Assembly: GCF_005490785.1 (NCBI RefSeq)
Contig: NZ_CP027295.1
Coordinates: 3,100,001-3,164,000, forward strand
Direction of reading: 5' to 3'
DNA from: Brachybacterium sp. SGAir0954
GTDB taxonomy: Bacteria > Actinomycetota > Actinomycetes > Actinomycetales > Dermabacteraceae
Length of the DNA stretch: 64,000 bases
Positions 42,048-50,722 of the stretch are shown piece after piece. The stretch's first letter is position 1, and the number at the start of each line of letters is the position of its first letter. The position numbers and the translations under genes are program-made. The notes below the pieces were generated by a model. It had not been told where the DNA came from, searched no databases, and worked only from the letters and a program-made list of their open reading frames with translations.

Positions 42048-43555
42048 GCGCGCAGCGCCCGGAGCCGGAGGGCGGTCATGAGGGCGAGCAGCGCGCCGAT
42101 CAGCGCGGCGGCGGCGAGCGCCGCGGGGAGCCCGAGCCCGGCGGCCAGGACGAGCGCTCCCCCGGTCGCGAGGGCGAGGAGGAGCGCGTCGGACTGCCAG
42201 GCGAGCAGGGGGAGCACGGAGGCGTCCCCCTGGGCGGTGGGCAGGGGGACGGTGAGGGCGAGCGGCATGGGACCTTTCGCGGCGTCCCGCAGGCGGGCCG
42301 GGACGAGCAGGAGGGCGAGCAGCAGCGCCGGGGCGAGGTGCTCGAGGGGAAGGGGGTAGAGGAGCGCGACGGGCACGCTCCCGGCCGCCGCGAGCAGGAC
42401 CATCAGCGACGTCGGGGCGATGAGGTGGAGGACCGCCTGCACCGGGGCGGACTGCCCGAACAGGGCGGGCGCGCCGAGGGTGTGCACCGCATGGCGGAGC
42501 CCGTCCACGAAGGGCCCGCTGCCGAGCCACACGCCCAGCGTGCCGACGAGCACGGCGACGACCGCGGCGGGCCCCGTCACGAGGGTCGCCCCGGCGGTGA
42601 GCAGGGCGGCGCCGGCGATCACGCCGATCGCGCCGTGGGCGCTGCGCCCCGGGCTGCGCAGCCACGCCACGGCGTCGCGGCGCGCGTAGACCAGCGCGAG
42701 AGGGCCGGGGCCGACGGCCGGGAGCCGGCGCCCCGCACGGGGCGGGCTGCGGAAGCCGGCGGCGGCGCCCGCGAGGTCGCCCGCGTCCGCACTCGTGCGG
42801 GCGGCGTCCCAGCGCAGGGACTGCTCGAGCAGCACCGCGCCGCGCAGGCGGTCCAGCAGCGCCCACCCGATGACGGCGGCGAGCAGGCCCGCGGCCGCGA
42901 TCCCGAGGGCCCACGGCCAGGGGAGGGCACCGGCCGGCACCGGTCCGGGGATCAGGGCGGCCGGTCCGGCCTGCCCCGGCAGTGCGAGCACGAGACCCAG
43001 GGCGAGCACCCCGACCGCAAGCAGCGGTCGCGCGGCGGGGGCCAGCAGCTCCCCGGTGAGCCAGCACAGGCCGAGCAGCAGGCCGGTGCCGGTCGCGGCG
43101 ACCAGCAGCGCGGCGAGCTCCGCGCCGGAGGCGACGTCGGCATCCAGCAGCACGGTGCCCACGACCGCGGCGGTCAGGAGGCACGCCCCGAGCGGGACGA
43201 GCAGGGCGCGGGCGGCGGGACGGCTCAGCACGGTGCGTCGGCGGAGCGCGCTGCCGGCGAGTGTCGTCGTGAGGAAGGGGTCCAGCAGCGCCGGGCCGCG
43301 GGTGCCGCCCACGAGCACGGCGCCCGCCGCGGCGACGGCCACGGCGAGCACGGCGATCGTGGGCGCGGCGGGGGCGAGCAGCAGCGGGAGCACGTCGGGC
43401 CGCGCGAGCAGGCCGCCGACGCTCCCCAGGGCGGGGACGACGAGCACGAGGACCGAGATGACGACGAGGTAGAGGAGCTCCACCTGCGCCCAGGTGCCGC
43501 GGGCGGTGGAGCGACCGGCCCAGACCTCACGGACCCCGGCGAGATCACCGCTCAT
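42044..43555 (-). CDS. Multi-spanning membrane protein of an ABC system (DUF6297-like)
   Basis: A 503-residue membrane protein with about a dozen hydrophobic helices and very few charged residues outside loops. The loop RGPALLDPFLTTTLAGSALRRRTVLSR and RRDAVAWLRSPGRSAHG correspond to conserved parts of this actinobacterial family, which accompanies a small ATPase. It overlaps the ATPase and the methyltransferase genes by four bases on both sides, so the three are one translationally coupled operon. It should be the transmembrane half of an ABC exporter. Substrate unknown. Confidence 0.7.
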   Translation of the reverse strand: MSGDLAGVREVWAGRSTARGTWAQVELLYLVVISVLVLVVPALGSVGGLLARPDVLPLLLAPAAPTIAVLAVAVAAAGAVLVGGTRGPALLDPFLTTTLAGSALRRRTVLSRPAARALLVPLGACLLTAAVVGTVLLDADVASGAELAALLVAATGTGLLLGLCWLTGELLAPAARPLLAVGVLALGLVLALPGQAGPAALIPGPVPAGALPWPWALGIAAAGLLAAVIGWALLDRLRGAVLLEQSLRWDAARTSADAGDLAGAAAGFRSPPRAGRRLPAVGPGPLALVYARRDAVAWLRSPGRSAHGAIGVIAGAALLTAGATLVTGPAAVVAVLVGTLGVWLGSGPFVDGLRHAVHTLGAPALFGQSAPVQAVLHLIAPTSLMVLLAAAGSVPVALLYPLPLEHLAPALLLALLLVPARLRDAAKGPMPLALTVPLPTAQGDASVLPLLAWQSDALLLALATGGALVLAAGLGLPAALAAAALIGALLALMTALRLRALRA

Positions 43556-44253
43556 CGGGCGGCGCCCACCGTGCCGGCCGCCGTGAGCGTGAGCTCGGCG
43601 GTCGCGAGGGAGTCGACGAGCGCGGGGCTGTGGCTCGCGAGGACGATCGCGGCGCCGGCCCCCGCCCGTGCGCGCAGGGCGTCGGCGACGAGGGTGAGAC
43701 GGTCGGGATCCAGCCGCTGCTCGGGCTCGTCGAGCAGCAGCACCCGGGAGGGGCGCCCGAGGGTCAGGGCGAGGGCGAGGAGCTGGGACTGCCCGCTCGA
43801 GAGCTCGTGCGGGAAGCGCGCGGCGAGCGAGGACAGCGCGAGCTCCTCGAGCAGGGCGTCGGCCTCCTCCTGCGCGGGGCCGGCCGCCCGGCCCCAGGTC
43901 GCGCCGAGGAATCGGAGGTGCTCGCGGACGGTGAGGTCGCGGGCCGTCTGCGGGGGGCCGATGAGCGCGGCGAGCGCGGCGCGCAGGGCGGGGTCGCGGT
44001 CGTCGGGGGCGTGGCCGAGCACCTCGATGCTGCCCGTGGAGGGGCGTCGCAGTCCCGCGAGGAGGCGCAGGAGGGTCGTCTTCCCGGAGCCGTTGTGGCC
44101 CCTCAGCGCGAGCACCTCGCCCGCGTCGACCCGGAGGGAGACGGGGCTGAGCAGCTCGACCTCCCCTTCCGCGGCGCCGACCTCCTCGGCGCGCACGACG
44201 GGCCCGCCCCCGGAGGGGGACGGCAGGGATCGGGTGCGCGAGCGGCGGGCCAT
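43552..44253 (-). CDS. ABC transporter ATP-binding protein
   Basis: A compact 233-residue ATPase. Walker A is GHNGSGKTTLL, the Q-loop region IGPPQTARDLTV, the signature LSSGQSQLLALALTLG and Walker B VLLLDEPEQRLD, with a switch His in LASHSP. It partners the multi-spanning protein encoded next, with a four-base overlap. The ATG at 44253 was chosen; the frame is open further upstream but lacks a better start. Role: energising the linked membrane protein. Confidence 0.85.
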   Translation of the reverse strand: MARRSRTRSLPSPSGGGPVVRAEEVGAAEGEVELLSPVSLRVDAGEVLALRGHNGSGKTTLLRLLAGLRRPSTGSIEVLGHAPDDRDPALRAALAALIGPPQTARDLTVREHLRFLGATWGRAAGPAQEEADALLEELALSSLAARFPHELSSGQSQLLALALTLGRPSRVLLLDEPEQRLDPDRLTLVADALRARAGAGAAIVLASHSPALVDSLATAELTLTAAGTVGAAR

Positions 44254-44324
44254 GGGTCCATGGAACCCCTGCTCCCGGACCCTCGGCACCCGACCTCCGT
44301 CGACGATCCGGTGTCGAGGGGCGC

Positions 44325-44810
44325 TCAGCGGGTGGGGTCGGCGACCGGGGCGGCCTGCTCCTCGCCGGCAGCGTCCCCGCGGTCTCCGCCCACGCCGCCG
44401 ACGTTGATCATCCAGTGCATGGCGAAGCGGTCCACCACGGCGCCGTAGACGTCGCCCCAGATCTGCTTCTGGAGCGGCATCTCGACCTCGCCGCCCTCCG
44501 CGAGGCGGTCGAAGATCGCCGTGAGCGCGGCGAGGTCCTCCTCGCCGGTGCCCATGAGGGCCAGGTTGACGTTGTCGCCGATGGTCACGGGGTGCATGTC
44601 GGGGATGGCGTCGGCCGCGTTCAGCACGAAGTGCTCGGTCGTGAGCTCGGCGTGCATGATCTTCCCGGCGGCCTCGTGGCCCTCGGGAACGGCGTGGAAC
44701 TCGCCGAAGGTGCTGAGGATGAGCTCGCCGCCGAAGATGTCGCGGTAGGTCTCGAGGGCCTCGCGGGTGGTGCCGGGGAAGTTGAGGTACGCGCGGAGCT
44801 GGACGGTCAT
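44325..44810 (-). CDS. VOC-family (glyoxalase/PhnB-like) protein
   Basis: A 161-residue protein of the vicinal-oxygen-chelate fold, PhnB-like subgroup. It opens with YLNFPGTTREALETYRDIFGG, the standard 'fYk.vFGg' helix. HAELTTEHFVLNAAD follows, then the C-terminal half with MPLQKQIWGDVYGAVVDRFAMHWMINV. The members lack enzymatic assignment in most genomes. GGAGGACCCG precedes the ATG. The C-terminal Gly/Asp/Ala tail of about 20 residues is extra. It is a single gene. Confidence 0.85.
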   Translation of the reverse strand: MTVQLRAYLNFPGTTREALETYRDIFGGELILSTFGEFHAVPEGHEAAGKIMHAELTTEHFVLNAADAIPDMHPVTIGDNVNLALMGTGEEDLAALTAIFDRLAEGGEVEMPLQKQIWGDVYGAVVDRFAMHWMINVGGVGGDRGDAAGEEQAAPVADPTR

Positions 44811-44942
44811 CGGGTCCTCCTGGGAGCGGTCGGCCGGGCCGACGGGCCGGGCGTGCGACGGGCGGCGCCGGGGCCGGCGCCGCGCTCATCGTAGGGGCGC
44901 CGGGCGACGGACGGGAGGGGGTGAGGGGACGCGCCGGGGACC

Positions 44943-46283
44943 TCAGCCGCGGCGGGCGGCGACGGGACGCCCACCGCCCGCGCGGGTGCCGCCCGAGGGC
45001 GTGAGGCGGGGCAGCGCCCGCAGCAGCCAGAACCCGCCGGCGAGGCACAGCACCCCGGTCGCGGCGCCCGCGGCGGCGACCGGCGCGACGAGGGTGACGC
45101 CGGAGACGACGAGCGGGGCGACGAGCCGCCCCGCGCCCATGAGCGTGTTCCACCAGGCGAGGTAACCGGTGCGGCCGTGCACCGGGGACACGTCGATGCC
45201 GAGGGTCATGACGATGCCGGAGCCCAGCCCGTTGCCGAGGGCGATGAGGGCGCTCGGCACGAGCAGCGCGACCAGCGCCGCCGCCTGGCCGTGCCCCTCG
45301 AGGGCGGCCGCGAGCACCGCGAGCAGCACGTAGCCGGCCCCCATGATCAGGCCGCAGGGCACGGCGACCGCGGCCCGCCCGAACCGGTCCATGAGCACCC
45401 CGGCGGGGATGACCATGATGATCTCGAGCACCGCGCTCGCCCCGAACACGAGGGAGATGAGGGTCGAGTCCAGGCCCAGGGAGGCCCCGAGCAGCGGCAC
45501 GATGACCGGTCGGTTGACACGGGAGATCATCACGGGCGCGATCCCGCAGCCGATCGAGATCATGCGCAGCAGCACGGCGCGGTCGAGCCGGCGGTGCAGC
45601 GGGCTGCGGCTCCGCCCGCGCGGGATCGTGCGGGCGCTCCCCCGGGTCTCGCCGACGGGCAGGAAGATGCCGACCATGACCGTCGCGGCGGCGGTCGTCA
45701 CGGCGTAGAGCAGGAAGACGACGGAGTCCTGCCCGAGGCCCAGCACGATCGCGCCGAGCAGCGGACCGACCACCTGGCCGATCCGGATCATGCCGCCGAA
45801 GGCGGTCATGCCGCGGGCCCGCATCCCGGGCGGCAGGGCGCTGCCGAGGTAGGCCTGCCGGCCCAGCGTCCACACCTGCGAGCAGGCGGCCATGACGACG
45901 AGGGCGGCGATCAGCGCGAGCCGGTGGCGGAGCGCAGGGTCTCCCTGCAGCCCCGGGGTGATCAGGAGATAGGCGACGACGTTGGAGACGACGAGCAGCG
46001 CACCGGTGAGCACGAGCGCGGGGCGGGCGCCCATCCGGGAGATGAGGCGGGCCGCGGGGATCGGGCCGAGGAACGAGAAGATCCCGAAGACGAGGCTCAG
46101 GGCGGCCGCCTGCGGGACGTCGAAGCCGAGGGCCAGGGCCATGAGCGGGATGACCGGCAGCAGCGCCGAGTTGCCGCTGAACTCGAGCAGCGTGGGCACG
46201 TACACGGACGGCACGAGCTGGCGCATGACCTGGGCGGTGGTGCGCTCCTCCGCCGATCGGGAGGGCGGGGGCGCAGCGGTCAC
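44943..46283 (-). CDS. MFS transporter (drug/metabolite exporter type)
   Basis: A 446-residue major facilitator with twelve predicted helices. The loop 2-3 motif A is seen as PAARLISRMGARPAL, and its repeat in the second half as GVLMDRFGRAAVAV. The N-half segment LLVVSNVVAYLLITPGL and the DHA1-like spacing suggest a proton-driven exporter, substrate unknown. The GTG start has CAGACT six bases upstream, so it may also be leaderless. Long overlapping frames on the opposite strand are shadows. Confidence 0.85.
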   Translation of the reverse strand: MTAAPPPSRSAEERTTAQVMRQLVPSVYVPTLLEFSGNSALLPVIPLMALALGFDVPQAAALSLVFGIFSFLGPIPAARLISRMGARPALVLTGALLVVSNVVAYLLITPGLQGDPALRHRLALIAALVVMAACSQVWTLGRQAYLGSALPPGMRARGMTAFGGMIRIGQVVGPLLGAIVLGLGQDSVVFLLYAVTTAAATVMVGIFLPVGETRGSARTIPRGRSRSPLHRRLDRAVLLRMISIGCGIAPVMISRVNRPVIVPLLGASLGLDSTLISLVFGASAVLEIIMVIPAGVLMDRFGRAAVAVPCGLIMGAGYVLLAVLAAALEGHGQAAALVALLVPSALIALGNGLGSGIVMTLGIDVSPVHGRTGYLAWWNTLMGAGRLVAPLVVSGVTLVAPVAAAGAATGVLCLAGGFWLLRALPRLTPSGGTRAGGGRPVAARRG

Positions 46284-46362
46284 GCGGGCAGTCTGTCACC
46301 GGGTCGTGAGCTCGGGCAACGATCTCCCGCCCGGTGGGACGCACGCCTCCCCGGCGGCCTCC

Positions 46363-47136
46363 TCAGGCGCCGGGGCGACGGGCGGCGGTGAGCGGGAGCG
46401 CGGTCCGCCCGGCGCCGGCGACCGGCGGCCCGGGGACGGCATGGGCGGCAGGGCTGCCGGGACCCACGGACGCGCGGGTCGCCTCCTCGCCGCGCCGTAC
46501 CTGCTCCTCGTCGAGCCCCGCGGCGAGCGCCTCGGCCGCCCAGCGGACGGCCCAGGCCTCGAGGGCGTCGCCGCCGCCCTCGCCCGCGAGCCAGGTCCCG
46601 GTGGGACGATCGGGACGGGAGCGGCAGGTGCCGCGCCAGCCGTCGGTCTCCGCCGCGAGGGCGAGCAGCATCAGCTCCCAGCCCACGGCCCACACGCCGG
46701 GGCCGCGCTCCTCGACGTCGGCGCGCTCCCGCACGAGGGTGTGCGTGAGCACGAGCGAGGTGGTGCCGTCGTCCTCGGGGTCCAGCAGCAGCGTCAGGAG
46801 GTCCGTGCGGCCCCCGCGCTCCCAGGAGAGGACGAGGCGGTGGGGGCCCTCGACCTCGAGCACGCTGCCCTCGACGGGCTCGGGGCCGGTGAGGGCGAGC
46901 AGGGATCCCTCGGCGGCGGGCAGCGAGAAGCGCCCGCCCTCGCCGAGCTCCCCCTGCACGGGTCCGTACCAGGAGGCGAGGCCGTCGGGTGTGGTGAGCA
47001 GCGGCCAGAGGCGTGCGGGGGCCAGGTCCACGGCCGTGGAGAGGGAGAGCCGCAGCCGCAGCTGCTCCCCCAGGTCGTCGATCTCGAGCGCTCGTCGCAC
47101 CGCGTCCGTCACGGTCTGCGACCGCAGGGTCGTCAT
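46363..47136 (-). CDS. SRPBCC (START/Bet v1-like, AHSA1-type) domain protein
   Basis: A 257-residue protein whose first 170 residues match the AHSA1/SRPBCC fold. Signs are the start RLSLSTAVDLAPARLWPLLTTPDGLASWYG and the middle VLEVEGPHRLVLSWERGG. TSLVLTHTLV with WELMLLALA follows in the last helix. The C-terminal 70 residues are Ala/Gly-rich and not obviously folded. The ATG at 47136 follows GAGGAGACC. Such proteins bind hydrophobic ligands; function not assignable. It is divergent from the beta-phosphoglucomutase gene. Confidence 0.8.
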   Translation of the reverse strand: MTTLRSQTVTDAVRRALEIDDLGEQLRLRLSLSTAVDLAPARLWPLLTTPDGLASWYGPVQGELGEGGRFSLPAAEGSLLALTGPEPVEGSVLEVEGPHRLVLSWERGGRTDLLTLLLDPEDDGTTSLVLTHTLVRERADVEERGPGVWAVGWELMLLALAAETDGWRGTCRSRPDRPTGTWLAGEGGGDALEAWAVRWAAEALAAGLDEEQVRRGEEATRASVGPGSPAAHAVPGPPVAGAGRTALPLTAARRPGA

Positions 47137-47322
47137 GGTCTCCTCGAAGAGTCGTCGCCGCTCCGCACCGGCGCCGTGGCGCGGGCGCGGACGGAGCGAG
47201 AGTAGCCCACGGCCGCACCTCCCGCACAGACCCCGTGCCGTCGCGCACAGGGGCCCCGCACCGTGCAGGTCACAGCTCGGCGCACAGCCGCGCCCGCCTC
47301 CCGTCGCGGCGCGGACTGCCCC

Positions 47323-47328
47323 TAGCAT
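47323..47328 (+). promoter_or_regulatory. Leaderless -10 box of the pgmB-GH65 operon
   Basis: TAGCAT with seven bases to the GTG at 47336. The box itself contains part of an ATG at 47327 that could be mistaken for the start. Confidence 0.55.
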
Positions 47329-47335
47329 GGACCGG

Positions 47336-48109
47336 GTGAACGCCGAGCAGACCCGCCCCGAACCCGACTTCACCGCTCACCTCTTCGACCTGGACGGGGT
47401 GATCACCCCGACCGCCGAGGTGCACATGCGCGCCTGGGCCGAGATGTTCGACGCCTTCCTGCGCAGCCGCGGCGTCGTGGAGCCCTACACGGAGCGCGAC
47501 TACTTCGCGCACGTGGACGGCCGCCCCCGCTACGACGGCGTGCGCGAGCTGCTCGCCTCCCGGGGGATCACGATCCCCGAGGGCGCCGACGAGGACCCCG
47601 CGGACCAGGCCCCCGGCGAGGAGACCGTGCGCGGGCTCGGCAACCGCAAGAACGACCGCGTGCTCGCGCTGATCCGCACCGAGGGCGTCGCCCCGTACCC
47701 GGGCACCGTCGCCTACCTCGACGCGCTGCCCGCCGGCGCGCGCCTCGCCGTGGTCTCCTCCTCCCGCAACGCCGAGGAGGTGCTGCGGGGCGCGGAGCTG
47801 CGCGACCGCTTCGAGGTCGTCGTCGACGGCATGGTCGCCGCCGCGGAGGGGCTGCCGGGCAAGCCCGCGCCGGACACCTTCGTGCGCGCCGCCGAGCTGC
47901 TGGGCGTCGCCGTCGGCGACGCCGTCGTCTACGAGGACGCGGTCTCGGGCGTCGCCGCGGGCGCCGCGGGCGGCTTCGGCGCCGTCATCGGCGTGGACCG
48001 CGGGGCGGGCCACGAGGCGCTGCACGGCGCGGGCGCGACCCGGGTGGTCGACGACCTCGACGCGCTCGTCCCCTCCGCCTCGTCGGACGCGACGGAGGCC
48101 GGCCGATGA
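47336..48109 (+). CDS. pgmB: Beta-phosphoglucomutase-like HAD phosphatase/mutase
   Basis: A 257-residue HAD-superfamily protein converting beta-glucose-1-phosphate to glucose-6-phosphate. The nucleophile and acid-base pair are in FDLDGVITPTAEVHMRAW (Asp18 and Asp20). Motif II is AVVSSSRNAEE, with motif III Lys in LPGKPAPDTF and YEDAVSGVAAG for motif IV. The GTG at 47336 was chosen for the TAGCAT box seven bases ahead. The gene overlaps the GH65 phosphorylase by four bases, the usual pairing for a disaccharide phosphorolysis pathway. Confidence 0.9.
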   Translation: MNAEQTRPEPDFTAHLFDLDGVITPTAEVHMRAWAEMFDAFLRSRGVVEPYTERDYFAHVDGRPRYDGVRELLASRGITIPEGADEDPADQAPGEETVRGLGNRKNDRVLALIRTEGVAPYPGTVAYLDALPAGARLAVVSSSRNAEEVLRGAELRDRFEVVVDGMVAAAEGLPGKPAPDTFVRAAELLGVAVGDAVVYEDAVSGVAAGAAGGFGAVIGVDRGAGHEALHGAGATRVVDDLDALVPSASSDATEAGR

Positions 48110-50649
48110 GCCGCCTGCGCTCCGTGCCCGCGGATCCGGTGGATCGCACCCACCTCCCGGTGGACCCGTGGCGCCTGGTCGAGTCCCGCCCCGGCGGGGA
48201 CCAGGCGCTCAAGGAGACGCTCTTCGCGACCGCGAACGGCTACCTCGGCATGCGCGGCACGCCCGTGGAGGGCCGCGACGCCCATGCCCACGGCACCTTC
48301 CTCAACGGCTTCCACGAGACCTGGGACATCCACCACGCGGAGTCCGCCTTCGGCTTCGCCCGCACCGGGCAGACCATGGTCTCGGTGCCGGACTCCACGG
48401 TGATGAAGCTGTACGTGGACGACGAGCCGCTGCTGCTGAACACCGCCGACCTGCTCGAGTACGAGCGCTGGATCGACTTCCGCGAGGGCGTGCTGCGCCG
48501 CGATCTCGTGTGGCGCACCCCGGCCGGGAAGCGCGTGCGGGTGCGCACCTCCCGCATGGTCTCCTTCACCCAGCGCCACCTCGCGCTCATGACGCTCGAG
48601 GTGGAGATGCTCGACGGCTCCGCGCCGATCGCGATCTCCTCCCAGATCATCAATCGCGAGGACACCGCCGACGACTTCGGCCAGGGCGTGAGCGGCGCGC
48701 TCACCGACAAGGACGACCCGCGCCAGACGACCGCCTTCACCCACCGGGTGCTCGAGCCGCAGGAGGACACGCACAGCGAGCGCCGCATGCTGCTGGGCTA
48801 CCGCACCGTCTCGAGCCGCATGTCCCTCGCCGTGGGCGCGGACCACGACATCGACGCAGACGTCGAGGTGGACCGCTTCCTGGAGACCACGCCGGACCGC
48901 GGGCGGATGGTGGCCCGCGCCCACCTCGGCTCCGGCCAGAGGATCACGGTCCGCAAGGCGATCTCGTACCACTCCTCCCGCACGGTCCCCCACCGGGAGC
49001 TCTTCGACCGCTGCCGGCGCACCCTGGACCGGATCCGCGAGGAGGGCTTCGACGCGCAGTTCGCGGACCAGCGCCGCTATCTCGAGGACTTCTGGCTGCG
49101 CAGCGACGTCGAGCTGCCGGGACAGCCCGCGGAGCAGCAGGCCACCCGCTGGTGCCTCTTCCAGCTCGCCCAGGCCTCGGCGCGGTCGGACCAGTGGGGC
49201 ATCCCGGCGAAGGGCCTCACGGGCTCCGGCTACGAGGGCCACTACTTCTGGGACACCGAGGTGTACGTGGTCCCGTTCCTCACGTTCACCTCCCCCGCGT
49301 GGGCGCGCAACGCCCTGCGCTTCCGCACCCATCTGCTGCCCAAGGCGCGGGAGCGCGCACGGGAGCTGAACCAGCGCGGTGCGCTGTTCCCGTGGCGCAC
49401 GATCAACGGCGAGGAGGCCTCCGCCTACTACGCGGCGGGCACCGCGCAGTACCACATCGACGCGGACATCGCCTTCGCCTTCGCCCAGTACGTGGACGTC
49501 ACCGGGGACACCGACTTCCAGCACCGCGACGGGGTGCGGGTGCTCGTGGAGACCGCGCGGATGTTCGCGGACCTCGGGTTCTGGCGGGTCACCGCCCAGG
49601 GCGACGCGATCTTCCACATCCACGGCGTGACCGGCCCGGACGAGTACACGGCCGTCGTCAACAACAACATGTTCACGAACGTGATGGCCCGTCACACCCT
49701 GCGCCGGGCGGCCCGCGCCGTGCGCGAGCTGCGCGAGGCGGACACGTCGGCGTACGAGGCGCTCGCGGTCGAGCTCGAGCTCGACGAGAAGGAGCTGGAC
49801 CAGTGGGACGCCTGCGCGGACGGCATGTTCATCGCGAAGGACGACGCCCTCGGCATCCATCTGCAGGAGGACGCCTTCCTCGAGCGTGAGGTCTGGGACC
49901 TCTCCTCGACCCCGGACGAGGCGTTCCCGCTGCTGCTGCACTACCACCCGCTCGTGATCTACCGCTTCCAGGTGCTCAAGCAGGCGGACGTCGTGCTCGC
50001 GCTGTTCCTGCGCGGCAGCGAGTTCACCGCCGAGGAGAAGCGCGCGGACTTCGAGTACTACGACCCGATCACGACGGGCGACTCCTCGCTCTCCGCGGTC
50101 GTGCAGTCGATCATCGCGGCGGAGGTCGGCCACCAGAAGGCGGCGCTCGACTACTTCCGCGCCGGGCTCTTCGTGGACCTCGGCAACCTCCACCACAACA
50201 CCGGCGACGGCGTGCACATCGCCTCCGCGGGCGGAGTGTGGAACGCCCTCGTGCACGGATTCGGCGGCATGCGGCAGGAGGACGGCGCGCTCGCCTTCGA
50301 CCCCCGCCTCCCGGAGGGCTGGGAGGGGCTGGACTTCCCGCTCACCCTGCGCGGCTCCCGCTTCCGGGTGCGCCTGCGCCCGGAGGAGATCTCCTTCACC
50401 CTCGAGACGGGCGAGGAGGTCGAGGTCACGGTGCGCGGCGAGAGCGTGCGCGTGACGGCCGACGGCGCGACCGTGCCGCTCGCGGACCAGGGCCCGGTGC
50501 TGGACGACGCCGTGCTGGCCACGCCCGTCGGCGTCGGGGACCGGCGCGCGGACGGCACCATCGTCACCTCCGCGGTGCCCGCCGACCCCGAGGACCCGTG
50601 GGAGTACCCGGTGCACACCGATCCCGACGACATCATCGAGGAGGCCTGA
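48106..50649 (+). CDS. GH65 disaccharide phosphorylase (maltose/trehalose/kojibiose type)
   Basis: An 847-residue glycoside hydrolase family 65 inverting phosphorylase. It has an N-terminal super-beta-sandwich (ANGYLGMRGTPVEG, WDIHHAESAFG) and an (alpha/alpha)6 barrel. The catalytic acid is Glu513 in VTGPDEYTAVVNNN. HHNTGDGVHIASAGGVW lies near the phosphate site at the C-terminal end. The product, beta-glucose-1-phosphate, fits the coupled beta-phosphoglucomutase. Whether it takes maltose, trehalose, kojibiose or nigerose cannot be told. No sugar transporter or regulator is in the operon. Confidence 0.9.
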   Translation: MSRLRSVPADPVDRTHLPVDPWRLVESRPGGDQALKETLFATANGYLGMRGTPVEGRDAHAHGTFLNGFHETWDIHHAESAFGFARTGQTMVSVPDSTVMKLYVDDEPLLLNTADLLEYERWIDFREGVLRRDLVWRTPAGKRVRVRTSRMVSFTQRHLALMTLEVEMLDGSAPIAISSQIINREDTADDFGQGVSGALTDKDDPRQTTAFTHRVLEPQEDTHSERRMLLGYRTVSSRMSLAVGADHDIDADVEVDRFLETTPDRGRMVARAHLGSGQRITVRKAISYHSSRTVPHRELFDRCRRTLDRIREEGFDAQFADQRRYLEDFWLRSDVELPGQPAEQQATRWCLFQLAQASARSDQWGIPAKGLTGSGYEGHYFWDTEVYVVPFLTFTSPAWARNALRFRTHLLPKARERARELNQRGALFPWRTINGEEASAYYAAGTAQYHIDADIAFAFAQYVDVTGDTDFQHRDGVRVLVETARMFADLGFWRVTAQGDAIFHIHGVTGPDEYTAVVNNNMFTNVMARHTLRRAARAVRELREADTSAYEALAVELELDEKELDQWDACADGMFIAKDDALGIHLQEDAFLEREVWDLSSTPDEAFPLLLHYHPLVIYRFQVLKQADVVLALFLRGSEFTAEEKRADFEYYDPITTGDSSLSAVVQSIIAAEVGHQKAALDYFRAGLFVDLGNLHHNTGDGVHIASAGGVWNALVHGFGGMRQEDGALAFDPRLPEGWEGLDFPLTLRGSRFRVRLRPEEISFTLETGEEVEVTVRGESVRVTADGATVPLADQGPVLDDAVLATPVGVGDRRADGTIVTSAVPADPEDPWEYPVHTDPDDIIEEA

Positions 50650-50722
50650 GCGCTCCCCGGCCACGGGCCCGCGCTGACGTAGGCTCCCAGCGCACCCGCA
50701 CGTCACGCCCCGGAGGAGGACC

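Noticed and set aside
47327..47335. ATG at 47327 as the start of the beta-phosphoglucomutase gene
   Set aside because: It lies within the TAGCAT -10 box; the GTG at 47336 is in the leaderless position.
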